DNA of 64,000 nt from NCBI RefSeq assembly GCF_002159835.1, contig NZ_NFJL01000002.1:186001-250000 (forward strand), in the 5' to 3' direction. Origin of the DNA: Blautia sp. An249. GTDB lineage: Bacteria > Bacillota > Clostridia > Lachnospirales > Lachnospiraceae. Both the position numbers and the translations under genes were made by a program. A model generated the notes under the pieces. That model saw nothing but the letters and a program-made list of their open reading frames with translations, did not search any database and had not been told where the DNA came from. This document shows positions 1-8,281 of this stretch, one piece after another (position 1 is the first letter of the stretch; every line of letters begins with the position of its first letter).

Positions 1-1451
1 AAATGGTGCCGCCCTCTGAGTATGCGCCGGAACTTCCGTTTAGTCTGGAACAGATTATATTTAAATGTACACAGAAAAGCATTGACCGCAGATATGCCAA
101 TATGGAAGAAGTGATTGCAGACTTAAAGCATTCACTGATTGATCCGGACGGAGATTTTGTAACTCTGGCTCCTCTGACCAATGAGGGGAAAACCCAGGTG
201 CTTTCCGATGCGGATCTGGGAGAGATTAAACAGTCCATCGCCCAGGGAAGACCGGCGGCGGAAAGCTACAGCCGGGTTCAGAAGGCGGAGGAAGAGGACG
301 AAGAGCTTTACGATGAGGACTATGACGACGAGGATGAGGAGGATTCCAAAAGAGGAATCAACCGGAGCCTGGAAAAAGCCATGACCATCGGCGCGTTGAT
401 CATCGGAGCTGTTATTTTAATTGTCCTGATTGTTTTAATCGGACGGGCTGCAGGTATCATTAATATCGGCGGCGGCGAAAGCAGTACACAGCAGGAAGAG
501 GAAACCAATACGGATTCGGATATGGTAGAAGTTCCGGATCTGGTAGGAAAGACGGAAGACGAGGCAACAGAAATCGTAAGAGAACTGGGAATCGGTCTGA
601 AATATTCCGGGGAAGAAGAATCGGAACAGCCCCAGGGCACTATTTCTTCTCAGGAGATTGAACCGGGTACTCAGGTGGAATTATATACCACCATTAATTA
701 TAAACTGAGTAAAGGAACGCAGCAGTTAAGTATTCCTGATGTGGTAGGAAGAACGGAATCCGATGCCCATCAGATTCTGGTAGACATGGGATTTAATGTT
801 ACCACTTCCAAGGAATACAGTTATGAAGTTGAGGCAGGATCTGTTATTTCCACAAGTCCGGAGGCCGGAACCCAGGCGAAATCAGGCGATACCGTGAATC
901 TGGTAATCAGCCGGGGAGAGGATCAGGGAGACAGCGTAGAAGTACCGGATGTGATTGGAATGACAGAAGAGGAGGCCAGAAGAGAACTGGCGAAATTCAG
1001 CAATGTGGTGACAGAGTATCAGCCAAATGCGGAAGCGGCAGAAGGAGAAGTTTATGCACAGAGTCTGGAAGCATACTCCTGGACCTCTCCGGATACTACC
1101 ATTACTATTACAGTGAATAAAACAGCAGAAGTCAGTGCAACACCCGCACCGACCGACACTGCCGTACAGACTCCGGTGACGGATACTTCCGGAACCTGGA
1201 AATGTACACAGAAACTGGATACGCCTACAGGATACCAGGGAGGAGCCGTACGGCTGGAACTGGTACAGACAGTAAACGGAGCCTCTATGGCTACCACCGT
1301 TGTTGACGGAAAAGCCATTGAATTCCCGTATCAGTTAGACATTGTGGGCTCTCCCGGAGTGACAGAAGGAACTCTGTATTTATCCGAAATGGTAGGAGAC
1401 AGTTACGTGGAGCTTGGACATTATCCGATTACTTTTGAAAAGGTCGAATAG
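1..1451 (+). CDS. prkC: PASTA-domain Ser/Thr protein kinase, C-terminal part
   Basis: This is the 3' part of a PrkC/Stk1-type membrane kinase; the 5' end lies outside the window. The visible protein begins in the last helices of the kinase domain (about residues 1-48 of the fragment). It continues through a very acidic cytoplasmic linker (about 95-115) and one transmembrane helix (about 126-147). Three PASTA repeats follow, starting near 174, 243 and 312 with VPDLVG, IPDVVG and VPDVIG. A Thr/Pro-rich linker and an extra C-terminal domain of about 85 residues close the protein. In this family PASTA repeats bind muropeptides outside the cell and the kinase phosphorylates division and wall proteins. 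The rsgA start lies 5 bases after its stop, the usual Firmicute order. Confidence 0.93.
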   Translation, partial: MVPPSEYAPELPFSLEQIIFKCTQKSIDRRYANMEEVIADLKHSLIDPDGDFVTLAPLTNEGKTQVLSDADLGEIKQSIAQGRPAAESYSRVQKAEEEDEELYDEDYDDEDEEDSKRGINRSLEKAMTIGALIIGAVILIVLIVLIGRAAGIINIGGGESSTQQEEETNTDSDMVEVPDLVGKTEDEATEIVRELGIGLKYSGEEESEQPQGTISSQEIEPGTQVELYTTINYKLSKGTQQLSIPDVVGRTESDAHQILVDMGFNVTTSKEYSYEVEAGSVISTSPEAGTQAKSGDTVNLVISRGEDQGDSVEVPDVIGMTEEEARRELAKFSNVVTEYQPNAEAAEGEVYAQSLEAYSWTSPDTTITITVNKTAEVSATPAPTDTAVQTPVTDTSGTWKCTQKLDTPTGYQGGAVRLELVQTVNGASMATTVVDGKAIEFPYQLDIVGSPGVTEGTLYLSEMVGDSYVELGHYPITFEKVE

Positions 1452-1456
1452 GGTCT

Positions 1457-2335
1457 ATGCAGGGAAAGATTATTAAAGGAATTGCCGGATTTTATTACGT
1501 ATATGTGGAGGGAGAAGGCGTATACGAATGCAAGGCAAAAGGCGTTTTCAGAAAAGACAAGAAGAAACCGCTGGTGGGAGATGATGTGGAAATACAGATT
1601 CTCCCTGAAGAAGAAAAAAAGGGGAATATCGTAAGACTTCTTCCGAGAAAGAATTCCCTGGTGCGGCCTGCCGTTGCAAACGTGGACCAGGCTATGGTAG
1701 TGTTTGCAGTAGCAGATCCCAGACCGAATTTTATGCTTTTAGATCGCTTTCTGGTTATGATGGAAAGAGAAGGTATTCCGTCAGTCATCTGCTTTAATAA
1801 AAAAGATTTGGCGAAGGAGAAAGAACTGGAAACTCTCTGTGAGGTATATAAAGAATGCGGTTACCCTGTTATTCCTGCGAGTATCCGGGATGGAGAAGGA
1901 GCAGAAGAAATTATGGGGATTTTGAAGGGAAAAACAACAGTAATCGCAGGCCCTTCCGGAGTGGGAAAATCATCTTTGACCAACCAGATGCAGGATAAAA
2001 TATTTATGGAGACGGGAGACATCAGCAAAAAGCTGGGAAGGGGAAGGCATACGACCCGTCATTCACAAATCATACCCGTGTGCAGAGACACCTTTTTGGT
2101 GGATACGCCGGGATTTACTTCCCTTTATCTGGAAAATATGGAGAAGGAGGAATTAAAAAAATATTTTGCAGAGTTCCGGCAGTATGAGGAACGATGCAAA
2201 TTTCAGGGGTGCGCCCATATCCATGAACCGGAATGCGGCGTGAAAGAAGCGCTGAAGGAGAAGAAGATCAGCGAGGTAAGATACAAAAACTATATAGATT
2301 TATATGAAGAATTAAAAGAAAAGAGGCGGTACTAA
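1457..2335 (+). CDS. rsgA: Ribosome small-subunit-dependent GTPase A
   Basis: Circularly permuted GTPase that helps mature the 30S subunit. An N-terminal OB-fold (about residues 1-65) is followed by the permuted G motifs: G4 NKKD (114-117) precedes the P-loop GPSGVGKSS (165-173) and DTPG (216-219). The C-terminal zinc site is visible as C247, C252, H254 and C260. The length of 292 aa is normal. The start lies just behind the kinase stop and rpe follows with a 2-base gap, so kinase, rsgA, rpe and thiN probably form one transcript. Confidence 0.96.
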   Translation: MQGKIIKGIAGFYYVYVEGEGVYECKAKGVFRKDKKKPLVGDDVEIQILPEEEKKGNIVRLLPRKNSLVRPAVANVDQAMVVFAVADPRPNFMLLDRFLVMMEREGIPSVICFNKKDLAKEKELETLCEVYKECGYPVIPASIRDGEGAEEIMGILKGKTTVIAGPSGVGKSSLTNQMQDKIFMETGDISKKLGRGRHTTRHSQIIPVCRDTFLVDTPGFTSLYLENMEKEELKKYFAEFRQYEERCKFQGCAHIHEPECGVKEALKEKKISEVRYKNYIDLYEELKEKRRY

Positions 2336-2337
2336 AT

Positions 2338-3015
2338 ATGTATCAGGTATGTCCTTCAATGTTGTCGGCGGATTTTAACCGACTGGGAGAACAGATTCAG
2401 ATCCTGGAAAACACCGGGGCTGAAGTTCTTCATATTGATGTAATGGATGGGGATTTTGTGCCGAGCATTTCCTTTGGAATGCCGGTGATCCGATCAATTC
2501 GGAAAGAATCAAAGATGTTTTTTGATTTACATTTAATGGTAATGGAACCGGAACGCTATATCCAGGATTTTGTAGACTGCGGGGCGGATTCCATTACGGT
2601 TCATGCAGAGGCATGTGAAGATGTGCTTCGTACGATTCAACGGATTAAAGAAGCAGGAATACGTGCAGGTGTGGCAATTAAGCCGGCAACTGCTGTAAGT
2701 GATATTACATATTTGCTGGATGAGGTGGATATGGTACTGATTATGACCGTGAATCCCGGTTTCGGCGGACAGAAGTATATGCACGACTGTTCCGATAAAA
2801 TCCGGGAGCTTCGGGAAATTATCAGCCGCGAAGGTCTGTCTGTGGATATTGAAGTAGACGGCGGAATCAATGAGGAAACGCTGCCGGTGGCTCTGGAAGC
2901 AGGAGCTAACTGGCTGGTGGCAGGCTCCTATATTTTCAGCGGGGACATTGCGGGAAATATTCAGAATGTCCGGTATCATATGCAGAGATATGAAGAGGCG
3001 GGAGTAACAGCATAA
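2338..3015 (+). CDS. rpe: Ribulose-phosphate 3-epimerase
   Basis: Interconverts ribulose 5-phosphate and xylulose 5-phosphate in the pentose phosphate pathway; the product is also a substrate of the phosphoketolase encoded at 19.8-22.1 kb. The protein is a TIM barrel of 225 aa. Visible family motifs are the N-terminal PSMLSADF, the metal-binding HIDVMDGDFVPSISFG segment, DLHLMV, the MTVNPGFGGQ loop and the phosphate-binding DGGIN...GSYIF region. It follows rsgA by 2 bases and ends 3 bases before thiN. Confidence 0.97.
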   Translation: MYQVCPSMLSADFNRLGEQIQILENTGAEVLHIDVMDGDFVPSISFGMPVIRSIRKESKMFFDLHLMVMEPERYIQDFVDCGADSITVHAEACEDVLRTIQRIKEAGIRAGVAIKPATAVSDITYLLDEVDMVLIMTVNPGFGGQKYMHDCSDKIRELREIISREGLSVDIEVDGGINEETLPVALEAGANWLVAGSYIFSGDIAGNIQNVRYHMQRYEEAGVTA

Positions 3016-3018
3016 GAA

Positions 3019-3672
3019 ATGAAAGAAGTTATTATTATCAGCGGGGGCAACATCAATTCTGATTTTGCCCTCTCTTTTTTGAAAAAACACAAAGAAAGCC
3101 GGATCATCGCCGCGGACAGGGGAATGGAGTTCTGCTATCGAAACAATCTGATTCCCCGGGAAATCATCGGGGATTTTGACAGCGGGAACAAAGAGATTCT
3201 GTCTTACTACGAAACCTGTCCCCAGGTGAAGATTACTTATCTGAACCCGGTGAAAGATGATTCGGATACCCAAAGCGCTCTTAAATATGCAGCGGACCAG
3301 GGCGCCGGGAAAGTGTGGATCCTGGGAGCTACAGGCAACCGTCTGGATCATGTGGCGGCAAATCTGGGGCTTTTGTATTATGGAGATGATCTGGGGATGC
3401 AGATCTGTATGATTGACAGTCATAATTACATTACTCTTATTAAAAAGAACACAGTGATTCAGAAAGAAGAACAGTTTGGCGATTACGTCTCCTTTTTTGC
3501 TTTGGAGGGAAAGGTGGAAGGACTGACCCTGAGAGGGTTTAAGTACCCGCTCACCAACCACTGTCTGCAGATACAGGATGCAGGGCTGACTGTCAGCAAC
3601 GAAATCGTAGAAGAGACTGCCCGGGTGAGTTTTACGAAAGGACGCCTTTTGATGGTGATGTCCAGAGATTAA
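3019..3672 (+). CDS. thiN: Thiamine diphosphokinase
   Basis: Transfers pyrophosphate from ATP to thiamine to give thiamine diphosphate, the cofactor of the phosphoketolase encoded later. The 217 aa protein shows family features: an N-terminal GG...AADRG segment, GDFDS (about residues 53-57), a PVKDDSDTQ motif and a GATGNRLDH motif in the middle. The C-terminal beta-rich thiamine-binding half is present. It directly follows rpe, as in many Firmicutes. Confidence 0.93.
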   Translation: MKEVIIISGGNINSDFALSFLKKHKESRIIAADRGMEFCYRNNLIPREIIGDFDSGNKEILSYYETCPQVKITYLNPVKDDSDTQSALKYAADQGAGKVWILGATGNRLDHVAANLGLLYYGDDLGMQICMIDSHNYITLIKKNTVIQKEEQFGDYVSFFALEGKVEGLTLRGFKYPLTNHCLQIQDAGLTVSNEIVEETARVSFTKGRLLMVMSRD

Positions 3673-3673
3673 G

Positions 3674-3702
3674 TTGCCTCAAAAGAGCAGTTATGATAGA
3701 AT
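3674..3702 (+). promoter_or_regulatory. Sigma-A-type promoter for ychF
   Basis: TTGCCT (3674-3679) and TAGAAT (3697-3702) are separated by 17 bases, directly behind the thiN stop and about 40 bases before the ychF start. It would give ychF its own transcript. Confidence 0.6.
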
Positions 3703-3741
3703 GAATATTTGAAGAAAAATGCCAGAAGAGAGGAAGTTACC

Positions 3742-4839
3742 ATGAAACTTGGAATTGTGGGATTACCAAATGTGGGTAAGAGTACGTTATTTAATTCATT
3801 GACAAAGGCAGGAGCAGAATCAGCCAACTATCCTTTTTGTACCATTGACCCCAATGTGGGAGTGGTTTCTGTTCCGGACGAACGTCTGAAACTGCTGGGA
3901 GATTTTTATCAGTCGAAAAAAGTGACACCGGCGGTTATTGAATTTGTAGATATTGCAGGACTTGTAAAAGGAGCCTCCAAAGGGGAGGGACTGGGCAACC
4001 AGTTTCTGGCCAATATCCGGGAAGTAGATGCGATTGTTCATGTGGTACGCTGTTTTGAAGACGCCAATGTGGTGCATGTGGACGGAACCATCGATCCTCT
4101 GCGCGATATTGAAACCATCAATCTGGAACTGGTTTTTTCCGATCTGGAAATTCTGGAAAGAAGAATTGCCAAGGTGACAAAAACGGCCAGAATGGATAAA
4201 GATGCCGCTAAGGAGCTGGAACTTTTAAAGAAAGTGAAAGCGCATCTGGAAGACGGAAATCTGGCCATTACTATGGAACTGGAGGATGAGGAGGAAGAGA
4301 GTCTGATGGGAACTTATAATCTTCTGACTTCCAAACCGGTGATTTATGCGGCCAATGTGGCGGAAGAAGATTTGGCTGACGACGGACAGACCAATGCCTG
4401 CGTACAGAAGGTAAGAGAATATGCAGCAAAGCAGAACAGTGAAATCTTTGTAATCTGCGCCCAGATTGAACAGGAGATTGCAGAACTGGACGAAGAAGAG
4501 AAAAAGATGTTCCTGGAAGATTTGGGATTAAAAGAATCCGGTCTGGAAAAACTGATTAAAGCCAGTTACCATCTTCTGGGACTGCAGAGTTTCCTGACTT
4601 CCGGAGAAGATGAAACCAGAGCCTGGACCATTAAGATCGGCACAAAGGCTCCTCAGGCGGCCGGAAAAATCCACACAGATTTTGAAAGAGGTTTTATTAA
4701 GGCGGAAGTAGTAAACTACCGGGATCTTCTGGACTGCGGTTCCTATGCCGGCGCAAGGGACAAAGGGCTTGTGCGTATGGAAGGCAAGGAGTATGTGGTG
4801 CAGGATGGAGACGTTATATTGTTTCGGTTTAATGTATAA
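3742..4839 (+). CDS. ychF: Redox-regulated ATPase YchF (Obg-family)
   Basis: Obg-family P-loop ATPase associated with ribosomes and oxidative stress. The ATG at 3742 ([15 protein letters not shown]) is preferred over the upstream in-frame start because a GAGAGGAAG Shine-Dalgarno precedes it and the family begins at this point; this gives 365 aa. The P-loop, a [11 protein letters not shown]3 region, a coiled-coil insertion in the middle and a C-terminal TGS domain (from about residue 275) are visible. It lies between thiN and lgt. Confidence 0.96.
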   Translation: MKLGIVGLPNVGKSTLFNSLTKAGAESANYPFCTIDPNVGVVSVPDERLKLLGDFYQSKKVTPAVIEFVDIAGLVKGASKGEGLGNQFLANIREVDAIVHVVRCFEDANVVHVDGTIDPLRDIETINLELVFSDLEILERRIAKVTKTARMDKDAAKELELLKKVKAHLEDGNLAITMELEDEEEESLMGTYNLLTSKPVIYAANVAEEDLADDGQTNACVQKVREYAAKQNSEIFVICAQIEQEIAELDEEEKKMFLEDLGLKESGLEKLIKASYHLLGLQSFLTSGEDETRAWTIKIGTKAPQAAGKIHTDFERGFIKAEVVNYRDLLDCGSYAGARDKGLVRMEGKEYVVQDGDVILFRFNV

Positions 4840-4850
4840 AGAGGGATGCT

Positions 4851-5960
4851 ATGGAGATGTCAATTGGGTTCCCCCGACTGGGACTGGAACTTTCCAATGT
4901 GGGAAAGATTATCAGCATTTCCGGATTTGAAATTACTTTTTCCGGACTGCTTATTGCAGCGGGAATGCTGGCAGGAGTCTGGTTTACGGTTTTAATGGCC
5001 AAAAGAACCAATCAGAACCAGAACAGCTATCTGGCGGCAATGATTCTGGAAATTGTATTTGGAGTCATCGGAGCGCGGCTTTTGTATGTGTTCTGCAACT
5101 GGGACTCCTACCGGGAAAATACGGAGCAGATTTGGAATCTGCGGGGCGGCGGAGCTGCCATATACGGCGGTTTGTTAGCCGGTATTATTGTTTTATATCT
5201 GTACTGCCGGATAAAGGATATGTCTTTTGACAAGATGGCAGATACTACCTGTATGGGACTTCTGTTAGGACAGATAATAGGAAGGTGGGGAGATTTCTTC
5301 AGCCGGACCGGATTTGGCGGGTTCTGCGATTATCTGCTCTCCATGCGTCTTCCTGTTTCTGTGGTAAATCCGGGAGAAATTACGGAAGCAATGCAAAACC
5401 ATCTGGTGACCATTCAGCAGGAGGAATTCATTTTGGTACATCCGGCTTTTTTCTATGAATTCCTGTGGAATTTGCTTCTTCTGGGATTTCTGTCCTGGTA
5501 CCGGAGAAGAAAGCGGTTCGAAGGAGAACTGTTCTGGATATACCTGACCGGTTACGGAGTGGGAAGAGCCTGGATTGAATATCTGAGAACCGATAAGCTG
5601 TACTGGCCCAATACAGAGATTCCGGTTTCCCTGGTTCTCTCTGTGGGAATTGTTGTCCTTGGCATTTTAGTAATTATAACCAGAAGGACTATGACCAGAA
5701 AGAGAATGGAAGTACTTAAGAAACGAAGAGAAACACTGGAAGCTATTGAAAATCAGGAGAATCAGGAGAAAGAGGAGATGCCGGATTTCTGGAATCTGGA
5801 TCACCGTGTAAAAACGAAGGAAACCCCACAGGAGGGAGAGAATGCCAATGAGGAGCCAAGAGTTAACGACGTTACGCAGGGAGATAGAGAAGAAGAGGGA
5901 GATTCTGGATCAGAAGATCAAAAGCAGAGAGGATCTGACGAAGAACCTCCGGCTCAGTGA
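4851..5960 (+). CDS. lgt: Prolipoprotein diacylglyceryl transferase
   Basis: Integral membrane enzyme that transfers diacylglycerol to the lipobox cysteine of prelipoproteins. About seven transmembrane segments are visible. The Lgt signature region is recognisable as GRWGDFFSR, and the VHPAFFYE segment matches the conserved HP..YE motif. The C-terminal 75 residues or so form a highly charged Glu/Lys/Arg-rich cytoplasmic tail that most Lgt proteins lack. The last 119 bases overlap the Spo0E-like ORF in another frame. Confidence 0.93.
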   Translation: MEMSIGFPRLGLELSNVGKIISISGFEITFSGLLIAAGMLAGVWFTVLMAKRTNQNQNSYLAAMILEIVFGVIGARLLYVFCNWDSYRENTEQIWNLRGGGAAIYGGLLAGIIVLYLYCRIKDMSFDKMADTTCMGLLLGQIIGRWGDFFSRTGFGGFCDYLLSMRLPVSVVNPGEITEAMQNHLVTIQQEEFILVHPAFFYEFLWNLLLLGFLSWYRRRKRFEGELFWIYLTGYGVGRAWIEYLRTDKLYWPNTEIPVSLVLSVGIVVLGILVIITRRTMTRKRMEVLKKRRETLEAIENQENQEKEEMPDFWNLDHRVKTKETPQEGENANEEPRVNDVTQGDREEEGDSGSEDQKQRGSDEEPPAQ

Positions 5961-6018
5961 AGAACTGGATGAGCTAATCGGACGTTATTATACATTACAG
6001 GAAGAACAGAAAAAGTAG
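5842..6018 (+). CDS. Spo0E-like aspartyl-phosphate phosphatase, small
   Basis: A 58-aa ORF, too short for most gene callers, overlapping the 3' end of lgt in another frame. It begins MPMRSQELTTLRREIEKKRE and ends in LSEELDELIGRYYTLQEEQKK, with a Shine-Dalgarno GGAGGGAGAG just upstream. The LR..I...R..L pattern in helix one and LS.ELD.LI..YY in helix two match the Spo0E family (two-helix hairpin with an S...D motif). Spo0E proteins dephosphorylate Spo0A~P and so repress sporulation entry. Family assignment is by motif only; the alternative is chance translation of the charged lgt tail. Confidence 0.72.
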   Translation: MPMRSQELTTLRREIEKKREILDQKIKSREDLTKNLRLSEELDELIGRYYTLQEEQKK

Positions 6019-6024
6019 AGGAAG

Positions 6025-6067
6025 AAAAGCAGAAATCTGACAATACAGTCGGTTTTCTGCTTTTTTA
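6025..6067 (+). terminator. Terminator after lgt/Spo0E-like ORF
   Basis: AAGCAGAAA (from 6027) pairs with TTTTCTGCTT (to about 6062) around a loop of about 20 bases, followed by a T run ending in TTTTTT. It lies directly behind the Spo0E-like stop. Confidence 0.75.
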
Positions 6068-6118
6068 TGTAATAGGAAATTATGTCTCCCCGGGCCGCGG
6101 GGAGGCCGGCAGCAGACC
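6067..6118. repeat. Partial copy of palindromic intergenic repeat
   Basis: ATGTAATAGGAAAT (6067-6080) is identical to the left arm of the repeats at 19.58 and 36.38 kb. The usual right arm is missing; instead a GC-rich hairpin follows (CTCCCC...GGGGAG, about 6085-6102). It sits immediately behind a terminator, as two of the other copies do. Confidence 0.6.
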
Positions 6119-6148
6119 GGAAAATTTAGGAAAAACTTGAATTGCCCC

Positions 6149-6177
6149 TTGTTTTTTAATATTAAATAGTATAGAAT
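6149..6177 (+). promoter_or_regulatory. Promoter of the dcw cluster
   Basis: TTGTTT (6149-6154), a 17-base spacer and TAGAAT (6172-6177). The GTGG repeats of the putative MraZ operator start about 10 bases downstream, so bound MraZ would sit on the transcription start region. Confidence 0.55.
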
Positions 6178-6185
6178 GGACACAT

Positions 6186-6232
6186 AAGTGGTAGAAAGTG
6201 GAGAAAGGTGGTAGTGAATGGAGACCAGGTGG
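6186..6232 (+). promoter_or_regulatory. Putative MraZ operator, GTGG tandem repeats
   Basis: GTGG boxes occur at 6188, 6198 and 6208, an ATGG box at 6218 (exact 10-base period), and a further GTGG at 6229. MraZ proteins are known to bind several direct repeats with about one-turn spacing upstream of mraZ and to autoregulate the dcw operon. The position about 70-115 bases before mraZ fits. Assignment rests on spacing and position. Confidence 0.72.
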
Positions 6233-6302
6233 CAGAAGAGTCCATTCCTATCCAGGGAAATATGAAGGGGAGAATCATATTTCCGGAGAGTAGGTGATTC
6301 AC

Positions 6303-6734
6303 ATGTTCATGGGAGAGTATAATCATACAATTGATGCGAAGGGGCGGCTGATTATCCCGGCGAAGTTCAGAGAACTCTTAGGGGAAGAGTTTGTACTGAC
6401 CAAAGGGCTGGACGGCTGTTTATCAATTTATCCTATGGACGAATGGGAAGCCTTTGAAGAGAAGCTGAAAGCTTTACCACTTACAAATAAAAATGCAAGA
6501 ACCTTCTCACGTTTCTTTGTGGCGGGAGCGACTTCCTGCGAGCTGGATAAGCAGGGCAGGATTTTAGTGCCTGCAACGTTACGGGAGTTTGCAGGACTTC
6601 AGAAAGATGTTGTTCTCACAGGAAATCTGAACCGGATTGAAGTCTGGAGCAAAGAAAAGTGGAGCGAGAACTGTAATTACGACGACATGGACAGCATTGC
6701 AGAAGGAATGCAGGAAATGGGAATCGTAATTTAA
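6303..6734 (+). CDS. mraZ: Transcriptional regulator MraZ
   Basis: Two-repeat SpoVT/AbrB-fold DNA-binding protein that autoregulates the division and wall cluster. The product from ATG 6303 ([15 protein letters not shown]) is 143 aa, the usual family length; an upstream in-frame GTG at 6294 is closer to the GGAGAG element and cannot be fully excluded. Two DAKGR/DKQGR-type motifs, one per repeat, are visible (...[15 protein letters not shown] and ...[14 protein letters not shown]). It is the first gene of the dcw cluster, downstream of the GTGG repeats. Confidence 0.95.
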   Translation: MFMGEYNHTIDAKGRLIIPAKFRELLGEEFVLTKGLDGCLSIYPMDEWEAFEEKLKALPLTNKNARTFSRFFVAGATSCELDKQGRILVPATLREFAGLQKDVVLTGNLNRIEVWSKEKWSENCNYDDMDSIAEGMQEMGIVI

Positions 6735-6771
6735 CTGTCCGCTCAGGTTCCAAATCCAACAGGAGAAAAAA

Positions 6772-7710
6772 ATGGAATTTCAACACAAATCTGTACTGCT
6801 GAGAGAAGCCGTAGAAAGCTTAAAAGTAAAACCGGATGGTGTTTATGTGGATGGTACTTTAGGAGGTGCAGGGCATGCCGAACTGGTATGCAGTCAACTT
6901 TCTGCCAAGGGGAGATTTATAGGAATAGATCAGGACCAGGATGCAATAATTGCTGCGAGTGAGCGACTGGAAAAGTACCAGGACCGCGTAACAATCATTC
7001 GCAGCAATTATTGTTACATGGCAAAGAAACTGAAAGAACTGGGCATCAGCCGGGTAAATGGAATTTTGCTGGATCTGGGAGTATCTTCCTATCAGTTGGA
7101 TCATGCAGAACGCGGTTTTACCTACCGGGTGGACGCACCCCTGGATATGAGGATGGATCAGAGACAGGAAAAGACAGCCGGCGATATTGTAAATCAATAC
7201 GAAGAACAGGAATTATACCGGATTATCCGCGATTACGGAGAAGACCGGTTTGCAAAAAATATAGCAAAGCACATTGTAAAGGCAAGAGAACAGAAACCAA
7301 TTGAAACAACAGGAGAATTGACGGAAATTATTCGCCATGCTATACCAATGAAGATTCAGGCAACCGGAGGGCACCCGGCAAAAAGGACTTTCCAGGCAAT
7401 CCGAATTGAACTGAACAGGGAGCTGGAAGTATTAAGAGATTCTCTGGACGATATGATCGATCTGTTGGATGATAAAGGAAGAATTTCCATTATCACTTTT
7501 CATTCGCTGGAAGACAGAATAGTAAAGACCAGTTTTAAGACGAATCAGGATCCCTGTATCTGTCCCAGTAATTTTCCGGTCTGTGTCTGCAACCGTAAAT
7601 CCAAGGGGAAAGTGATTACAAGAAAACCTGTTTTGCCAAGTGAAAAAGAAATTGAAGAAAATCCAAGAGCCAAAAGTGCAAAATTAAGAGTATTTGAAAG
7701 AATCAGGTAA
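6772..7710 (+). CDS. rsmH: 16S rRNA (cytosine(1402)-N(4))-methyltransferase
   Basis: SAM-dependent methyltransferase modifying C1402 in the 30S P site. The 312-aa protein begins with the family-typical [17 protein letters not shown] and has the SAM motif [10 protein letters not shown] near residue 28. It also shows [13 protein letters not shown], the [15 protein letters not shown] segment, [15 protein letters not shown] and the C-terminal Cys-containing and [10 protein letters not shown] motifs. It is the second gene of the cluster, 37 bases behind mraZ. Confidence 0.97.
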   Translation: MEFQHKSVLLREAVESLKVKPDGVYVDGTLGGAGHAELVCSQLSAKGRFIGIDQDQDAIIAASERLEKYQDRVTIIRSNYCYMAKKLKELGISRVNGILLDLGVSSYQLDHAERGFTYRVDAPLDMRMDQRQEKTAGDIVNQYEEQELYRIIRDYGEDRFAKNIAKHIVKAREQKPIETTGELTEIIRHAIPMKIQATGGHPAKRTFQAIRIELNRELEVLRDSLDDMIDLLDDKGRISIITFHSLEDRIVKTSFKTNQDPCICPSNFPVCVCNRKSKGKVITRKPVLPSEKEIEENPRAKSAKLRVFERIR

Positions 7711-7736
7711 GTGTGTTATAGTGTAGAGGTATCAAG

Positions 7737-8273
7737 ATGGCGAGTATGTCGGCAGCGACGAACAGAAGATTAGGAAATACAGTGTACAAAGAGAGAAAAA
7801 GAACCTCATCTTATTATACAGATGGGAGTACAGTAAGAAAAATGCAGAATCTGCCTCAGCAGAGAAAGAGGGAGCTCCCTCAGAGGCAGCAGGTGTCAAA
7901 ACCGAGAAAGGTAAGCAAAGAAGCTTTGCGAAACCGGGAGAAAGCTACCAGCATGAGTCGGGGATTTGTACTTTTTCTGGCGGTGATCAGTGCAGGAATT
8001 TTATTTTCCTGTGTCAACTATCTTCAGTTAAAGGCACAGATTACCACCAAAGCAAATCAGGTGGCAGCTCTGGAATCCGATTTAAGCGAGTTAAAAGAAG
8101 ATAACGACGCATATTACAGCCAGGTGGCGGCTTCCACGGATCTGGACAAAATTAAGAAGACGGCAATCGAGCGTCTGGGGATGAAGTATCCATCTGACGA
8201 GCAGATCATGACCTATGAAACCAAAAGAGGAAGTTATGTAAGGCAGTACCAGGATGTACCGGAAGCGAAGTAG
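7737..8273 (+). CDS. ftsL: FtsL/DivIC-like septum protein
   Basis: Bitopic membrane protein of 178 aa. A basic, Gln/Arg-rich cytoplasmic N-terminus (1-75) precedes one transmembrane segment (about 78-95, FVLFLAVISAGILFSCV). An extracellular leucine-zipper-like coiled coil (about 98-125) and a conserved-looking IERLGMKYPSDEQIM segment follow. In FtsL proteins the coiled coil pairs with DivIC and bridges FtsQ to FtsW and the septal transpeptidase. Assignment rests on architecture and position between rsmH and pbp; sequence conservation in this family is low. Confidence 0.82.
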   Translation: MASMSAATNRRLGNTVYKERKRTSSYYTDGSTVRKMQNLPQQRKRELPQRQQVSKPRKVSKEALRNREKATSMSRGFVLFLAVISAGILFSCVNYLQLKAQITTKANQVAALESDLSELKEDNDAYYSQVAASTDLDKIKKTAIERLGMKYPSDEQIMTYETKRGSYVRQYQDVPEAK

Positions 8274-8281
8274 GTGATAGA

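Noticed and set aside
2533-3561. Antisense open frame of 342 codons over rpe and thiN
   Set aside because: It lies wholly opposite two well-supported genes, has no family pattern and no ribosome-binding site; a shadow frame.
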